Shown here piece by piece: positions 17,590-27,570 of a DNA stretch of 55,959 nucleotides (its first letter is position 1; each line of letters opens with the position of its first letter). Under the pieces are notes generated by a model, which was given only the letters and a program-made list of their open reading frames with translations, searched no databases and was not told where the DNA came from. The position numbers and the translations under genes are program-made. This stretch comes from Bacillus sp. J37 (lineage in GTDB: Bacteria; Bacillota; Bacilli; Bacillales; Bacillaceae): positions 1 to 55,959 of the forward strand of contig NZ_JAEK01000031.1 of assembly GCF_000518865.1 (NCBI RefSeq). Direction: 5' to 3'.

Positions 17590-18384
17590 TTAAATTGCTA
17601 CAAGTTTGGTTGGGGTAGATGGATCTGTATCATATAAGTCAAACTGTTCACCTGTTATAAAACCTTTACCGGCTAATGTTTGCTCAACAGACATTCTCGC
17701 TAAATCCTTCATGTTGTTATCTTTACTAAGATGAGCTAAATAAATTCGTTTTGTTGAATCTCCGATTACATCCATCATGGCTATTGCTGCATCTTCATTT
17801 GAAACATGCCCCACATCACTTAAAATGCGTCGTTTAATGCTCCAAGGATAGTGACCCATTTGGAGCATTGAAACATCATGATTGCTCTCAAAAACAAAGG
17901 CATCAGCATTGCGGATGGTACCCTTCATTCTATCACTAACATAGCCGGTGTCTGTGATTAATGCCAGCTTTTTCCCCTCATGATGAAAAGCGAAAAACAT
18001 AGGCTCTGCTGCATCATGTGATACTCCAAACGATTCTATATCCAATGAACCAAATGTTTTCACCGAACCAGTCTGGAAAACAAATTTTTGATCAGTTGAA
18101 ATTTCTCCGATTAATCCATTCATCGCTTGCCATGTTTTTTCATTCGCATAGATTGGAAGCTTATGTTTTCTGGCAAGTACACCTAATCCTTTAATATGAT
18201 CACTATGTTCATGAGTAACCAGAATACCTGAAAGTTTTTTAATATCTCGATCGATTTTCTCAAATAAGTTTGTCATCTGTTTTCCACTTAATCCAGCATC
18301 AACTAAAAATGCTTGATCATTTGCTTCAACATAAATTGCATTCCCCGTACTGCCGCTTGCTAGGACACTAAACTGCAAGCTCAT
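17590..18384 (-). CDS. walJ: Metallo-beta-lactamase-fold hydrolase WalJ (YycJ)
   Basis: A 264-residue metallo-beta-lactamase-fold protein of the YycJ group, related to RNase Z-like and DNA nuclease enzymes. The metal site is clear: [12 protein letters not shown] (HxHxDH), with further ligands in [10 protein letters not shown] (Asp) and LAHLSKDNN (His). The start at [12 protein letters not shown] is preceded by GAGGAGTGA. It is a standard member of the wal operon, following walI by 20 bases. Its physiological substrate is not settled in the family; links to cell-wall homeostasis and to DNA repair have been proposed. Confidence 0.92.
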   Translation of the reverse strand: MSLQFSVLASGSTGNAIYVEANDQAFLVDAGLSGKQMTNLFEKIDRDIKKLSGILVTHEHSDHIKGLGVLARKHKLPIYANEKTWQAMNGLIGEISTDQKFVFQTGSVKTFGSLDIESFGVSHDAAEPMFFAFHHEGKKLALITDTGYVSDRMKGTIRNADAFVFESNHDVSMLQMGHYPWSIKRRILSDVGHVSNEDAAIAMMDVIGDSTKRIYLAHLSKDNNMKDLARMSVEQTLAGKGFITGEQFDLYDTDPSTPTKLVAI

Positions 18385-18404
18385 ATTTGTCACTCCTCTA
18401 TTCC

Positions 18405-19226
18405 CTATTCCGTTAATTGTAAAACATCCCCTTCTAAGGCATTCACATAAAAATCTTCACTCTCTTCATCTTCCTTTTCAACAGTAAGATGCCAGGTCGG
18501 TGCTAAGATTTGTTGATTAGAAAGAGGGCTGTGAGTATAGTATCCATACTCTATCTTTACAACTTCACTATTTGACGATAAATAATTTTTATTATATAAA
18601 GCTTCGATTGCCTTTAAAGCAGTGATAGCTGCTTCTTTCTCTTCTACTTCTTTTATTTGTTCTAACATGGATTGCTCATAGCTAATAATTTCATTATCTT
18701 CATTAAGATGCAAAACAACCATTCCTATATGATCATCTTTTGATTGAAAAATAGTTCGACTATTATAACTCTGAATACATATTATAGAATTCATCTCTTC
18801 ATCTGTATACCAATAATGATAAAGCTCACCAGAGATAATATTATCATTTAGGAATTGTGTAATTTTACTTTCTGTGTTAACATCCGGCAATGGAAAAGGC
18901 TTATCCAATAACATGTTCAGTGTTCGGAATGATTGATCTTCTTCAAAATTTGTATTAGGAAGTTCAATTGTTTGACCTTTCAGTTTTGCTACTTCTTCTA
19001 TAGTAAAATCCTTACTCTTTGCTGTTATATAAAAGCTGTTATTGATATCATCCGGTAAATCATCAGGGTATTCAATTCCTTCTGCTGCTAGCCTTTCCTC
19101 AATCGTTGCCTCTTGAATAATCGCATAATCGGATTTATCTTGCAGCTCAAAGAATTCCATTGCTAAATAGATATCCAAGATAAGAAAGGCAAGGATAAAA
19201 ATGGTCTTTGTTTTACTCCAATCCAC
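18405..19226 (-). CDS. walI: WalK regulator WalI (YycI)
   Basis: A 273-residue single-pass membrane protein that, with WalH, holds the WalK kinase in check through transmembrane contacts. One N-terminal segment ([17 protein letters not shown], about 7-25) is followed by an extracytoplasmic domain with the YycI fold; the C-terminus ends [11 protein letters not shown] prefer the GTG at 19226, which has AAAGGGG at 8 bases, to the one three codons upstream that lies on top of the Shine-Dalgarno. It overlaps walH by a few bases. Confidence 0.9.
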   Translation of the reverse strand: MDWSKTKTIFILAFLILDIYLAMEFFELQDKSDYAIIQEATIEERLAAEGIEYPDDLPDDINNSFYITAKSKDFTIEEVAKLKGQTIELPNTNFEEDQSFRTLNMLLDKPFPLPDVNTESKITQFLNDNIISGELYHYWYTDEEMNSIICIQSYNSRTIFQSKDDHIGMVVLHLNEDNEIISYEQSMLEQIKEVEEKEAAITALKAIEALYNKNYLSSNSEVVKIEYGYYTHSPLSNQQILAPTWHLTVEKEDEESEDFYVNALEGDVLQLTE

Positions 19227-20556
19227 TTTTATCACCCCTTTGCTGGCCGTCTATTTTTAGAACCCTTCCATCTTGCAATTCAACACACCAATTTGGAGTA
19301 ATTTTCACAAATCGTTGATCAGTTTCTCCTCCTAGTTCATACATGATATACATATCTTTAACTTCCTTTATATCAATGGATGAGTCCTGGGATAGTGTAT
19401 TCACCAATTCATGCCCCGACATTAATGTTACTGTGTAATTATTTGTTGGTATGTTTTTCATGAGTTGATAAGATGGACGTTTATAAATAGATATTTCATT
19501 TTGACTCCATTGTTGAGAGATACTCGTTGGTCCGAAAAATTCCTCATCTGATTCGAACACAGGAATGGATTGGATAGACATAATATATTTAATTTCTTGA
19601 TTCAGCTCATTTATCTTATATAAAATATAATCATCTGTCCAACCACCATGATCATTTAAATAATCAATACTTTGACTGACGAGAGCACTGCTTTCAAGAA
19701 AGCTCGTATCTCTCAGTGTAGGATTTACGAATTCAACCTTATGTTCGCTTGAATGAAGGTTTAGCTCCCTCCAGCTATCTGTATAGCGATTTCTTAATGA
19801 ATTGACATCTTGTTTTACATTTTGAGGATTACTAAATAATGCATTTTTAAAAGCAGAGCCATCAATTTCATCTGTAACATATTCGAAGCTATCGACCTTC
19901 ACTTCATTCTCAGGTAATAAAATTTCAACATTTCCTTCTACACTATAAGCAAAGAATGGAGATAATTCATTTCTTTGCTTATAAATTTCTGCAACAAATT
20001 CATTAGCATCTGTAAGATTGACAGAGGTTTCAACAATTTTTTGTGTATTACTTGATACAAAATATACCTTTTGAACTTCTTTTTCCTGTGGAACATTTAA
20101 ATAGATTCGATCAAATGTAATATCCAAAGCTGGTTCTGTCTCCCACTTAAACATTGTTGCAAATGTTTCAAAGGGGATCACATCAAGAAATCGAAGTTCT
20201 ATTTTAGCTTCATCATTCCCATGTACCCAACTTGTAAAATCTTCCTTTGTAAAAGTGCGGGAAATCCGGTCACTACTTAAACTATAATCCCATTTTTGCA
20301 TTTCCGACCAGAGGTTATTTATATATTGATTATCAAACGTACTGTAATGTTGCTGAGATGTATGCAGAAATAGCTTATTTGGTTTTATGACCTGGTATAG
20401 CTCTCGTTCCTGATTACTAAGAGGAACACTTTCAACAAAACTATTATTTTGAAGTTCTTCAAAGGGCGGCTGTGAATTCCATAAATTCCATGTAAAGAAT
20501 AAACTAACAGCAACTAATATTGTTAATAGCACACTTTTTATTGACTCTTTATTCAT
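19213..20556 (-). CDS. walH: WalK regulator WalH (YycH)
   Basis: A 447-residue protein anchored by one N-terminal segment (SVLLTILVAVSLFFTWNLW, about 9-27) with a large extracytoplasmic YycH domain. It represses WalK autophosphorylation together with WalI. The start is the ATG that overlaps the walK stop as ATGA, with GAGG about 10 bases upstream; a GTG two codons earlier is possible. Overlaps on both sides show strict operon organisation. Confidence 0.92.
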   Translation of the reverse strand: MNKESIKSVLLTILVAVSLFFTWNLWNSQPPFEELQNNSFVESVPLSNQERELYQVIKPNKLFLHTSQQHYSTFDNQYINNLWSEMQKWDYSLSSDRISRTFTKEDFTSWVHGNDEAKIELRFLDVIPFETFATMFKWETEPALDITFDRIYLNVPQEKEVQKVYFVSSNTQKIVETSVNLTDANEFVAEIYKQRNELSPFFAYSVEGNVEILLPENEVKVDSFEYVTDEIDGSAFKNALFSNPQNVKQDVNSLRNRYTDSWRELNLHSSEHKVEFVNPTLRDTSFLESSALVSQSIDYLNDHGGWTDDYILYKINELNQEIKYIMSIQSIPVFESDEEFFGPTSISQQWSQNEISIYKRPSYQLMKNIPTNNYTVTLMSGHELVNTLSQDSSIDIKEVKDMYIMYELGGETDQRFVKITPNWCVELQDGRVLKIDGQQRGDKSGLE

Positions 20557-22376
20557 TCCCACTCATCCTCTTGTTCCGGATTGTATGGCAGAGTAAAGAA
20601 TACAGTTGTTCCTGAACCTTCCTTACTTTGTGCCCATATATCTCCTCCATGTGCTTGAACCATTTCTTTTGCAATCGCTAAACCTAAGCCTGTTCCTCCC
20701 AGCTTACGAGTTCGAGCTTTATCTACACGGTAGAAACGATCAAAGATTTTATTAACACTATCCTTTGGAATCCCGACACCTTCATCTCTCACTCGAATTT
20801 GAATTTCTGAAGGTAGAATATCAATGGTGAAAGTTACCTTTCCACCTTCTGGAGAGTACTTCAATGCATTAGAAATAATATTATCCAGCACCTGAGTAAT
20901 TTTATCTGTATCTATCTCAACATAAAGAGGTTCTTTTGGGATATTTCGAATAAATGTTACGTGTTGAGATATTGTCATCTCAAATCGATCAATAATTTTC
21001 TGGAAGAAATCCGTAAAATTAATCCAGTCTTTTGTTAACTGATAATCTGTTCGATCAAGCTTTGATAACTGTAATAAATCATTGACTAGACGAATCATTC
21101 GTTCGGTCTCTGTTTGGGTCACATTTAAAAACTGCGGTGCAATCTCTTGATCTTTCCATGCTCCATCTGCCAACGCTTCTAAATAACTTCTCATGGTTGT
21201 AAGAGGAGTACGCAGCTCATGAGATACATTGGCAACAAACTCTCTTCTTTCCTGATCAATCTTCTCTTGCTCTGTAATATCATATAAAACGGCTATTAAG
21301 CCATCTGTTTTACCCATTTCTTTTTGAATAACAGAAAAGCTGACTCGCAAAATAAACGGGCGTTCATCTGTTCCTGTATCCAACACTAGTGATTCTTGCT
21401 CCTCAACTAAGCTCTCAAATGTATAATCATCACTGATTCCCAGGAGCTCTGTAATCGTTGCTTGCTGTACCGTTCCACGTGAAACATTTAGCATTTCTAG
21501 TGCAGGATTATTAATTAGAATGACTCGACCCTCACGATTTGTTGCAATAACACCATCAGTCATGTGAGCTATTACAGACGCTAATTTTTTCCGTTCTCCT
21601 TCTGTCGTTGCTTGTGCATCTTCCAGTTTTTCTGTTAAATAGTTAAAGGTAATCGCAAGTTGGCCAATCTCATCTTCTCCATATACTTTTACTTTCCTCG
21701 AGAAGTTACCATTGGCTAACTCAATTGCCTGCTTTCTCATATCAGACATTGGTCTCGTAATCGTTCTTGCCAAAAATATCCCCAGTGCTGCAGTAATTGC
21801 TAATGAAATCACAGTACCTGTCGCTAGTATTTTGTTTATAATACTCATTTGTGTAAAGACTTCTTCCATCGAGGCCATAACATAAACTGCGCCAATTGTT
21901 TGGTTATTATGGTTCACAGGAACCGTAATAATCCGAACACGGCTGTTTGTCTCGTTATGATAGGCTAGGCCCGTGTAATCAAGTCCTACCAATGCACGAC
22001 GAACAGACTCTTCTGTTGTTTTCTTCCCTACAACATCCTGATTACTACTAGAGGTAGCGATAACAGTTTTATTTATGTCAATGACACGAACCTCTCTGAT
22101 CTCCTCCGTGACAAAGTCCCGAAAAATCGACATAATTTCACTGTTAACGGTCTTTCCATCTGTGTACTCTTTAGGGTCTCGCGACATTTCCTGCTCAATA
22201 TTATAAACCAACAGGCTAACTCGTTTAGTTAGAGAAGTCTCGAAGTTGGTTTTTAATGATGTTTCCAATTCTTTTACAAAATAAACACCAATAATTTGCA
22301 TGGCTAACATGATTAGGAGTACATAAACAGTAACAAACTTAAAGTGAATAGATTGAAAAAACCTTACTCTTTTCAT
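20553..22376 (-). CDS. walK: Essential cell-wall sensor histidine kinase WalK
   Basis: WalK senses cell-wall status and phosphorylates WalR. The 607 residues show two membrane segments (about 13-34 and 183-204) flanking an extracytoplasmic Cache-like domain, then HAMP (about 205-257), PAS (about 262-370), HisKA with VSHELRTPL (phosphorylated His386) and HATPase with DNIISNALKYSPEGG, DEGVGIP and GTGLGLAI. In the PAS domain, His271 and Asp274 match positions reported to bind zinc in S. aureus WalK, but the second pair of ligands (H364/E368) is not seen here. AGGATTAAAGAC precedes the ATG. The gene begins 5 bases after walR. Confidence 0.97.
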   Translation of the reverse strand: MKRVRFFQSIHFKFVTVYVLLIMLAMQIIGVYFVKELETSLKTNFETSLTKRVSLLVYNIEQEMSRDPKEYTDGKTVNSEIMSIFRDFVTEEIREVRVIDINKTVIATSSSNQDVVGKKTTEESVRRALVGLDYTGLAYHNETNSRVRIITVPVNHNNQTIGAVYVMASMEEVFTQMSIINKILATGTVISLAITAALGIFLARTITRPMSDMRKQAIELANGNFSRKVKVYGEDEIGQLAITFNYLTEKLEDAQATTEGERKKLASVIAHMTDGVIATNREGRVILINNPALEMLNVSRGTVQQATITELLGISDDYTFESLVEEQESLVLDTGTDERPFILRVSFSVIQKEMGKTDGLIAVLYDITEQEKIDQERREFVANVSHELRTPLTTMRSYLEALADGAWKDQEIAPQFLNVTQTETERMIRLVNDLLQLSKLDRTDYQLTKDWINFTDFFQKIIDRFEMTISQHVTFIRNIPKEPLYVEIDTDKITQVLDNIISNALKYSPEGGKVTFTIDILPSEIQIRVRDEGVGIPKDSVNKIFDRFYRVDKARTRKLGGTGLGLAIAKEMVQAHGGDIWAQSKEGSGTTVFFTLPYNPEQEDEWE

Positions 22377-22380
22377 GTCT

Positions 22381-23088
22381 TTAATCCTGTTCTGATTGCT
22401 TTAAGTAATAGCCTACTCCACGTCTAGTTACGATCCAGGTCGGATGGCTCGGATTATCTTCGATTTTTTCCCTTAAGCGTCGAACAGTGACATCGACTGT
22501 TCTAACATCACCAAAATAATCATAGCCCCATACTGTTTGTAATAGATGCTCACGTGTCATAACCTGTCCAATATGTTGTGCGAGATAATGAAGTAACTCA
22601 AACTCACGATGTGTTAATTCAATTGTTTCTCCTCTTTTTGATACAACATAAGCATCAGGATGAATAACAAGTGATCCAATTGAAATTTCATTTGATGCGC
22701 CTTTTGCTTCATTTGAATCATTTGCTTGCTGTCTACGTAAGTTTGCTTTTACCCTAGCCAATAATTCCCGCGTACTAAATGGCTTTGTTACATAATCATC
22801 AGCACCTAGTTCCAGACCGAGTACTTTATCAATCTCAGAGTCCTTTGCGGTTAACATAATGATTGGCATTTCATGTTTTTTTCTCACTTCTCGACAGACT
22901 TCCATTCCATCTTTGTTTGGCAGCATAATGTCCAGTAAGATAAGATCAGGATTTATTTCTTCAACCATTTCTATTGCCTGATTTCCATCATATGCACAGT
23001 AAACCGCATAACCCTCTTTTTTAAGGTTAAATTGTAAAATATCTGCAATCGGTTTTTCATCATCTACAACTAATATCTTCTTTTCCAT
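22381..23088 (-). CDS. walR: Essential response regulator WalR
   Basis: OmpR-class response regulator controlling autolysin and cell-wall genes. The receiver domain has VVDDE at residues 7-11, the phosphoacceptor Asp53 in LILLDIMLP, the switch Thr in MLTAKDSE and Lys102 in VTKPFS. The winged-helix domain ends with [17 protein letters not shown] and GVGYYL. The length of 235 residues is typical. It heads the wal operon; the 247-base region upstream contains AT-rich promoter-like sequence without one clear best promoter. Confidence 0.97.
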   Translation of the reverse strand: MEKKILVVDDEKPIADILQFNLKKEGYAVYCAYDGNQAIEMVEEINPDLILLDIMLPNKDGMEVCREVRKKHEMPIIMLTAKDSEIDKVLGLELGADDYVTKPFSTRELLARVKANLRRQQANDSNEAKGASNEISIGSLVIHPDAYVVSKRGETIELTHREFELLHYLAQHIGQVMTREHLLQTVWGYDYFGDVRTVDVTVRRLREKIEDNPSHPTWIVTRRGVGYYLKQSEQD

Positions 23089-23282
23089 ATTCTCGCCCCT
23101 TTAGTTATATGTTCGATATATTTGTCTTACGTTTGATTTCGATGTATTAGGGATGTGTGTTAATCACATCTATTTAAATGTACCATGTTCAAAGAATAGA
23201 ATCATCTTTTTCAAAGATTCCCTTCTATATTTAGTTTACTATAGGTTTACCTGTGGTATAAAAATAATAATAACTTAAATAG

Positions 23283-23324
23283 AAAAAAGGGACTGACCTA
23301 AATAGTAAGTGTGTCAGACCCTTT
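23283..23324 (-). terminator. Terminator of the M23 peptidase gene
   Basis: On the minus strand AAAGGG and CTGAC pair with GTCAG and CCCTTT (one opposed base per side), followed by TTTTTTC. It lies just after the stop at 23336. Confidence 0.8.
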
Positions 23325-23335
23325 CTATCATTTTA

Positions 23336-24784
23336 TTATAAGTAATCTTGAGGGTTTTTGAGGTTTCCATCTTCATGAACTTCAAAGTGAAGGTGAATTC
23401 CTGTCGAATTTCCTGTTGACCCCATCACACCCAGCTTCTGTCCTTGTGATACAACTTGTCCAACACTGACAGAGATCGAGCTCAAATGTGCATAAACAGT
23501 TTTCATTCCGTTGTTATGATCAATGACAACTTTATTTCCATAACCGCCATTATATCCTGCTGATATAACCGTTCCGTTATCTGCAGCTTTTATTGTACGA
23601 TCACTAGGTCTTGCTATGTCAATTCCCTTGTGTAGCTTGCCCCATCGCTGTCCAAGTCCACTGGAAATATAACCACCTACTGCCGGCCATGACAGATCAC
23701 CGGTTCCTCTTGAAGGAATGATCTTCGTCCCTTTTATAATAATTTCGTTCACTGGTTCCTTTAGTACTTTTTCAGATAATACCTCTTGCTGAATCTTAGA
23801 ACCATTTTGTTTTGTCATACTATAATGAATCAAGCTTTCCCCATTTTCACCTTCTTGAGAAACTTTCTCTTCTCCCTTAGGCATGGAGTCATCTTCTTTT
23901 ATTTCAGTTTTATAAGCAATCGTTTCCTTCTCAGAAACTTCCTCTTTTACTTGAACCATTACAAATGGCTGTAACTCAGTTACATTTAAAAATTCACCTG
24001 GTTTAATAACCGAGTCTTCTTTAAGTTCAGGATTGAGTTCTAATAGCTCTTCAAGAGAAAGATCATGTTTAGATGCGATTTCTCCAAGAACATCATTCTC
24101 CTGCACCTCATATTTTTTATCGACAGGGGTTCCTTTTTCTAGAAGATTTAATCCTTGCTCAGACGTCATAATCTTATCAGGTGATACTTTTTTGGTTTCC
24201 ATTGTAACATCTTTTGTAAATGAAACCTCGGTAATGCGGGATTGTCCCTCTTCAAGTGCAGGTAAGGGTTGATTCACTTGACGTGAAGCTAATTCATCTA
24301 AAAGATTCTTTGAAACAAATTTCTGTTTATATTCTTCTAACACCTTCTCGGCATTAGAATGATCTTGAAACGCTGCGACTTCTTGACCATTGATGCTCAA
24401 GACAGTCCCTTCCACTACAACATCAAGCTCTTTTTCCAAATTCTCCACGACTTCTGCATTATTAAAAACAGGTCGAAACATTTTTTCTGGAATGATCTCA
24501 ATATCTTCGACTGTTAATTGAAAATCTTTATATTTATCTATTACTTTATTAATTTTTGATTTACTAAACTCTTCTATAACATCTTGATTATCAACTGTCC
24601 CCATATACTTACCCTCATGATAGATATGGTAAACAGATACTAATGAATCTTCAGCTTGAGCATGCACCCCAAAGAATAAGGTTGTCGCTAAAACTATACC
24701 CATAGTAAGCTTTTTAAAAGGTGAACGCTTTTTTACTGGTTTTCCTTTTCCTTCATCCAGCGCTCTAATAGAACGTTTAAACAA
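23336..24784 (-). CDS. Secreted LysM-G5-M23 peptidoglycan endopeptidase
   Basis: A 482-residue cell-wall hydrolase or structural relative found between purA and walR in many Bacillus. The N-terminus is basic, then hydrophobic (LTMGIVLATTLFFGVHAQAED), so a signal peptide ending near residue 45 is likely. A LysM domain lies at about 226-268 (YEVQENDVLGEIASKHDLSLEE), a G5-like region at about 270-355, and the M23 peptidase at about 380-480 with HKGIDIA and HLHFEV metal-binding motifs. It starts at TTG with AGGAGG nine bases upstream. A possible WalR box lies about 145 bases upstream, which would fit control by the neighbouring two-component system. Confidence 0.9.
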   Translation of the reverse strand: MFKRSIRALDEGKGKPVKKRSPFKKLTMGIVLATTLFFGVHAQAEDSLVSVYHIYHEGKYMGTVDNQDVIEEFSKSKINKVIDKYKDFQLTVEDIEIIPEKMFRPVFNNAEVVENLEKELDVVVEGTVLSINGQEVAAFQDHSNAEKVLEEYKQKFVSKNLLDELASRQVNQPLPALEEGQSRITEVSFTKDVTMETKKVSPDKIMTSEQGLNLLEKGTPVDKKYEVQENDVLGEIASKHDLSLEELLELNPELKEDSVIKPGEFLNVTELQPFVMVQVKEEVSEKETIAYKTEIKEDDSMPKGEEKVSQEGENGESLIHYSMTKQNGSKIQQEVLSEKVLKEPVNEIIIKGTKIIPSRGTGDLSWPAVGGYISSGLGQRWGKLHKGIDIARPSDRTIKAADNGTVISAGYNGGYGNKVVIDHNNGMKTVYAHLSSISVSVGQVVSQGQKLGVMGSTGNSTGIHLHFEVHEDGNLKNPQDYL

Positions 24785-24930
24785 TGGTATTTCCTCCTAA
24801 ATCTATTAAGTAACGCACGTTTAAATGCCTACTACTCCGAATTTACTCTTAAATACCGACAAAATTCACGTCATTTTACCCTTTACTAATTTAACACAGA
24901 ATCTTTAATCGTACGGTTTTTTCATCAAAT

Positions 24931-24947
24931 TGTAATACTACTGTATT
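24931..24947 (+). promoter_or_regulatory. Possible WalR box
   Basis: TGTAAT, five bases, then TGTATT matches the WalR consensus (TGTWAH-N5-TGTWAH) at all but one position. It lies on the strand opposite to the M23 gene, upstream of it. One mismatch in an AT-rich region makes chance occurrence quite possible. Confidence 0.3.
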
Positions 24948-25004
24948 ATTGGATACAATTTTTGGTTCTATTGTCGTATCATGGCATGCTTTTTTTTCAA
25001 AAAG

Positions 25005-25036
25005 AAAAGACATGAATCTAAAGATTCATGTCTTTT
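25005..25036 (-). terminator. Terminator of the tRNA operon
   Basis: A near-perfect 14-bp stem (AAAGACATGAATC with GATTCATGTCTTT) and T-rich tail directly follow tRNA-Phe. The A-rich flank on the other side would let it work in both directions. Confidence 0.9.
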
Positions 25037-25041
25037 TTGAG

Positions 25042-25114
25042 TGGCTCGGGACGGAATCGAACCGCCGACACATGGATTTTCAGTCCATTGCTCTACCAAC
25101 TGAGCTACCGAGCC
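25042..25114 (-). tRNA. tRNA-Phe (GAA)
   Basis: A 73-base cloverleaf beginning GGCTCGGTAGCTCAGTTGG, with anticodon loop CTGAAAA (anticodon GAA), T-arm GGTTCGATTCC and acceptor GAGCC. Unlike the other three tRNAs here, CCA is not encoded; the next bases are CTC and then the terminator. The same 5' 25 bases recur as a fragment at 25298-25322. Confidence 0.97.
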
Positions 25115-25297
25115 ATTATAAGTATGTATTGTATGGAATGAATTAAAGCAGATGTTCAAGTACTTATTATTGTTTCTACTAATCAGGTTGCATTTTTGCT
25201 TTTCTAATTAGGCAATCGTCCTCATCTCAGGAAGATTTTTTCAAGAAGCCACTCGATGAGTACGCTGATGCGTATTCGATGAAGCTTATTCGTTCGT

Positions 25298-25322
25298 GCT
25301 CTACCAACTGAGCTACCGAGCC
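25298..25322 (-). pseudogene. Truncated second copy of tRNA-Phe (5' 25 bases)
   Basis: Twenty-five bases are identical to the 5' acceptor strand and D-arm of the intact tRNA-Phe 184 bases away; then identity stops. The upstream flanks are also similar (TAAGTAT after both). It lies where a tRNA would be expected in the Asp-Phe spacer, and no anticodon arm follows, so it cannot give a functional tRNA. Confidence 0.8.
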
Positions 25323-25440
25323 ATACTAAGTATACGGCTTCCACTAAGCTTCGAATCTCTTCGTCAGCTCCATCGCTCACATCCTCACGTATGGTCATAC
25401 GCTCCGGTGCTCGCTCAGTCGCTTCCTCGACCTTCTCGCT
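25323..25440. repeat. GC-richer intergenic segment next to tRNA fragment
   Basis: About 120 bases with clearly higher GC than surrounding spacers and many CGCTC/CTCGC motifs (for example CGCTCCGGTGCTCGCTCAG). It resembles spacer repeats seen beside tRNA and rRNA genes in Bacillus, from memory. The 25115-25297 stretch on the other side of the tRNA fragment has no gene but repeats CGATGA- and TACGC-type words. Together they look like the scar of a tRNA-array rearrangement. Confidence 0.4.
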
Positions 25441-25506
25441 TATTGAAACCCTCTTACTCTTAAATTAATAACCACTATGTAAAGTTTAAATCATAATATG
25501 TATAAA

Positions 25507-25583
25507 TGGCGGTCCGGACGGGACTCGAACCCGCGACCTCCTGCGTGACAGGCAGGCATTCTAACCAACTGAACTACCGGACC
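25507..25583 (-). tRNA. tRNA-Asp (GTC)
   Basis: A 77-base cloverleaf beginning GGTCCGGTAGTTCAGTTGG, anticodon loop CTGTCAC (GTC), T-arm GGGTTCGAGTCCC, and CCA encoded. Third gene of the Lys-Glu-Asp-Phe cluster. Confidence 0.97.
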
Positions 25584-25601
25584 AATGGTAGATTTAAATA
25601 A

Positions 25602-25676
25602 TGGTGACCCATACGGGATTCGAACCCGTGTTACCGCCGTGAAAGGGCGGTGTCTTAACCGCTTGACCAATGGGCC
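25602..25676 (-). tRNA. tRNA-Glu (TTC)
   Basis: A 75-base cloverleaf beginning GGCCCATTGGTCAAGCGG, anticodon loop CTTTCAC (TTC), T-arm GGGTTCGAATCCC, and CCA encoded. Confidence 0.97.
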
Positions 25677-25697
25677 ACTGTTTTTTTAAAAAAACAA

Positions 25698-25773
25698 TGG
25701 TGAGCCATGAAGGACTCGAACCTTCGACCCTCTGATTAAAAGTCAGATGCTCTACCAACTGAGCTAATGGCTC
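25698..25773 (-). tRNA. tRNA-Lys (TTT)
   Basis: A 76-base cloverleaf beginning GAGCCATTAGCTCAGTTGG, anticodon loop CTTTTAA (TTT), T-arm AGGTTCGAGTCCT, and CCA encoded. First gene of the cluster, behind the promoter at 25811. Confidence 0.97.
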
Positions 25774-25810
25774 ATTTTATAATGAGTTGTTACTTAACAG
25801 GACGAGATCT

Positions 25811-25839
25811 ATCATAACATCAACCGAACTACTTTACAA
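25811..25839 (-). promoter_or_regulatory. Promoter of the tRNA Lys-Glu-Asp-Phe cluster
   Basis: Minus strand: TTGTAA (25834-25839), a 17-base spacer and TATGAT (25811-25816), about 40 bases before tRNA-Lys. Confidence 0.7.
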
Positions 25840-25865
25840 TATATTTTTATAAAAAAATATTTTTT

Positions 25866-25896
25866 AAAATAAAAGGGAGGGGTACACCCCCCCACT
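25866..25896 (-). terminator. Terminator of purA
   Basis: A run of G pairs with CCCC/CCC around TGTA just after the purA stop, followed on the minus strand by TTTTATTTT. The stem is GC-rich and imperfect. Confidence 0.7.
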
Positions 25897-25900
25897 ATAC

Positions 25901-27211
<1,311 letters not shown>

Positions 27212-27227
27212 CTATTCAAACATGTAT

Positions 27228-27256
27228 ATTTTAACAATCACAGAATTGAAAGTCAA
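27228..27256 (-). promoter_or_regulatory. purA promoter
   Basis: Minus strand: TTGACT (27251-27256), 17 bases, TAAAAT (27228-27233). Transcription would start near 27220, about 35 bases before the start codon. Confidence 0.8.
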
Positions 27257-27259
27257 TGT

Positions 27260-27304
27260 AAATACGAACAATATTCAATAAAGTTACTGTATTTGTTCGT
27301 AAAT
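27260..27304. promoter_or_regulatory. Twin PurR boxes upstream of purA
   Basis: AAATACGAACAAT at 27260-27272 and the same motif inverted at 27292-27304 (reads ATTTACGAACAAA on the minus strand) fit the Bacillus PurR box consensus with its CGAAC core. They are arranged as a palindromic pair immediately upstream of the -35, the usual place for PurR repression. The gap of 19 bases is slightly longer than in B. subtilis. The remaining 27305-27537 stretch contains no recognisable gene or site. Confidence 0.7.
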
Positions 27305-27537
27305 ACAACATATATATAGAAGAATCTTTCTACTCTGTTTTTTAAAATGTTTTTTAAACCCAAGTCTAGTGTTTCCAATTAAATATAAATACATTAGGAA
27401 AACTTGAGTTATTATCATTTTCAATGGTTGTTATATAAGAAGACTGCAACCTCCTGTGCGATCTAATAATGCTAAGGAATGCACTGAAGCTCGATACCAA
27501 CACTACGTACAAAACTTTTTCTTTCTTTTCTGTATAC

Positions 27538-27570
27538 AAAAAAGGAGATTGCTCTATGCAATCTCCTTTT
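27538..27570 (-). terminator. Terminator of dnaC
   Basis: AAAAGGAGATTGC pairs perfectly with GCAATCTCCTTTT around a 5-base loop, with a T-rich tail on the minus strand. It overlaps the dnaC stop codon. Confidence 0.9.

Noticed and set aside
23089-23335. A specific walR promoter
   Set aside because: Several AT-rich partial matches exist but none stands out, so no promoter was called.
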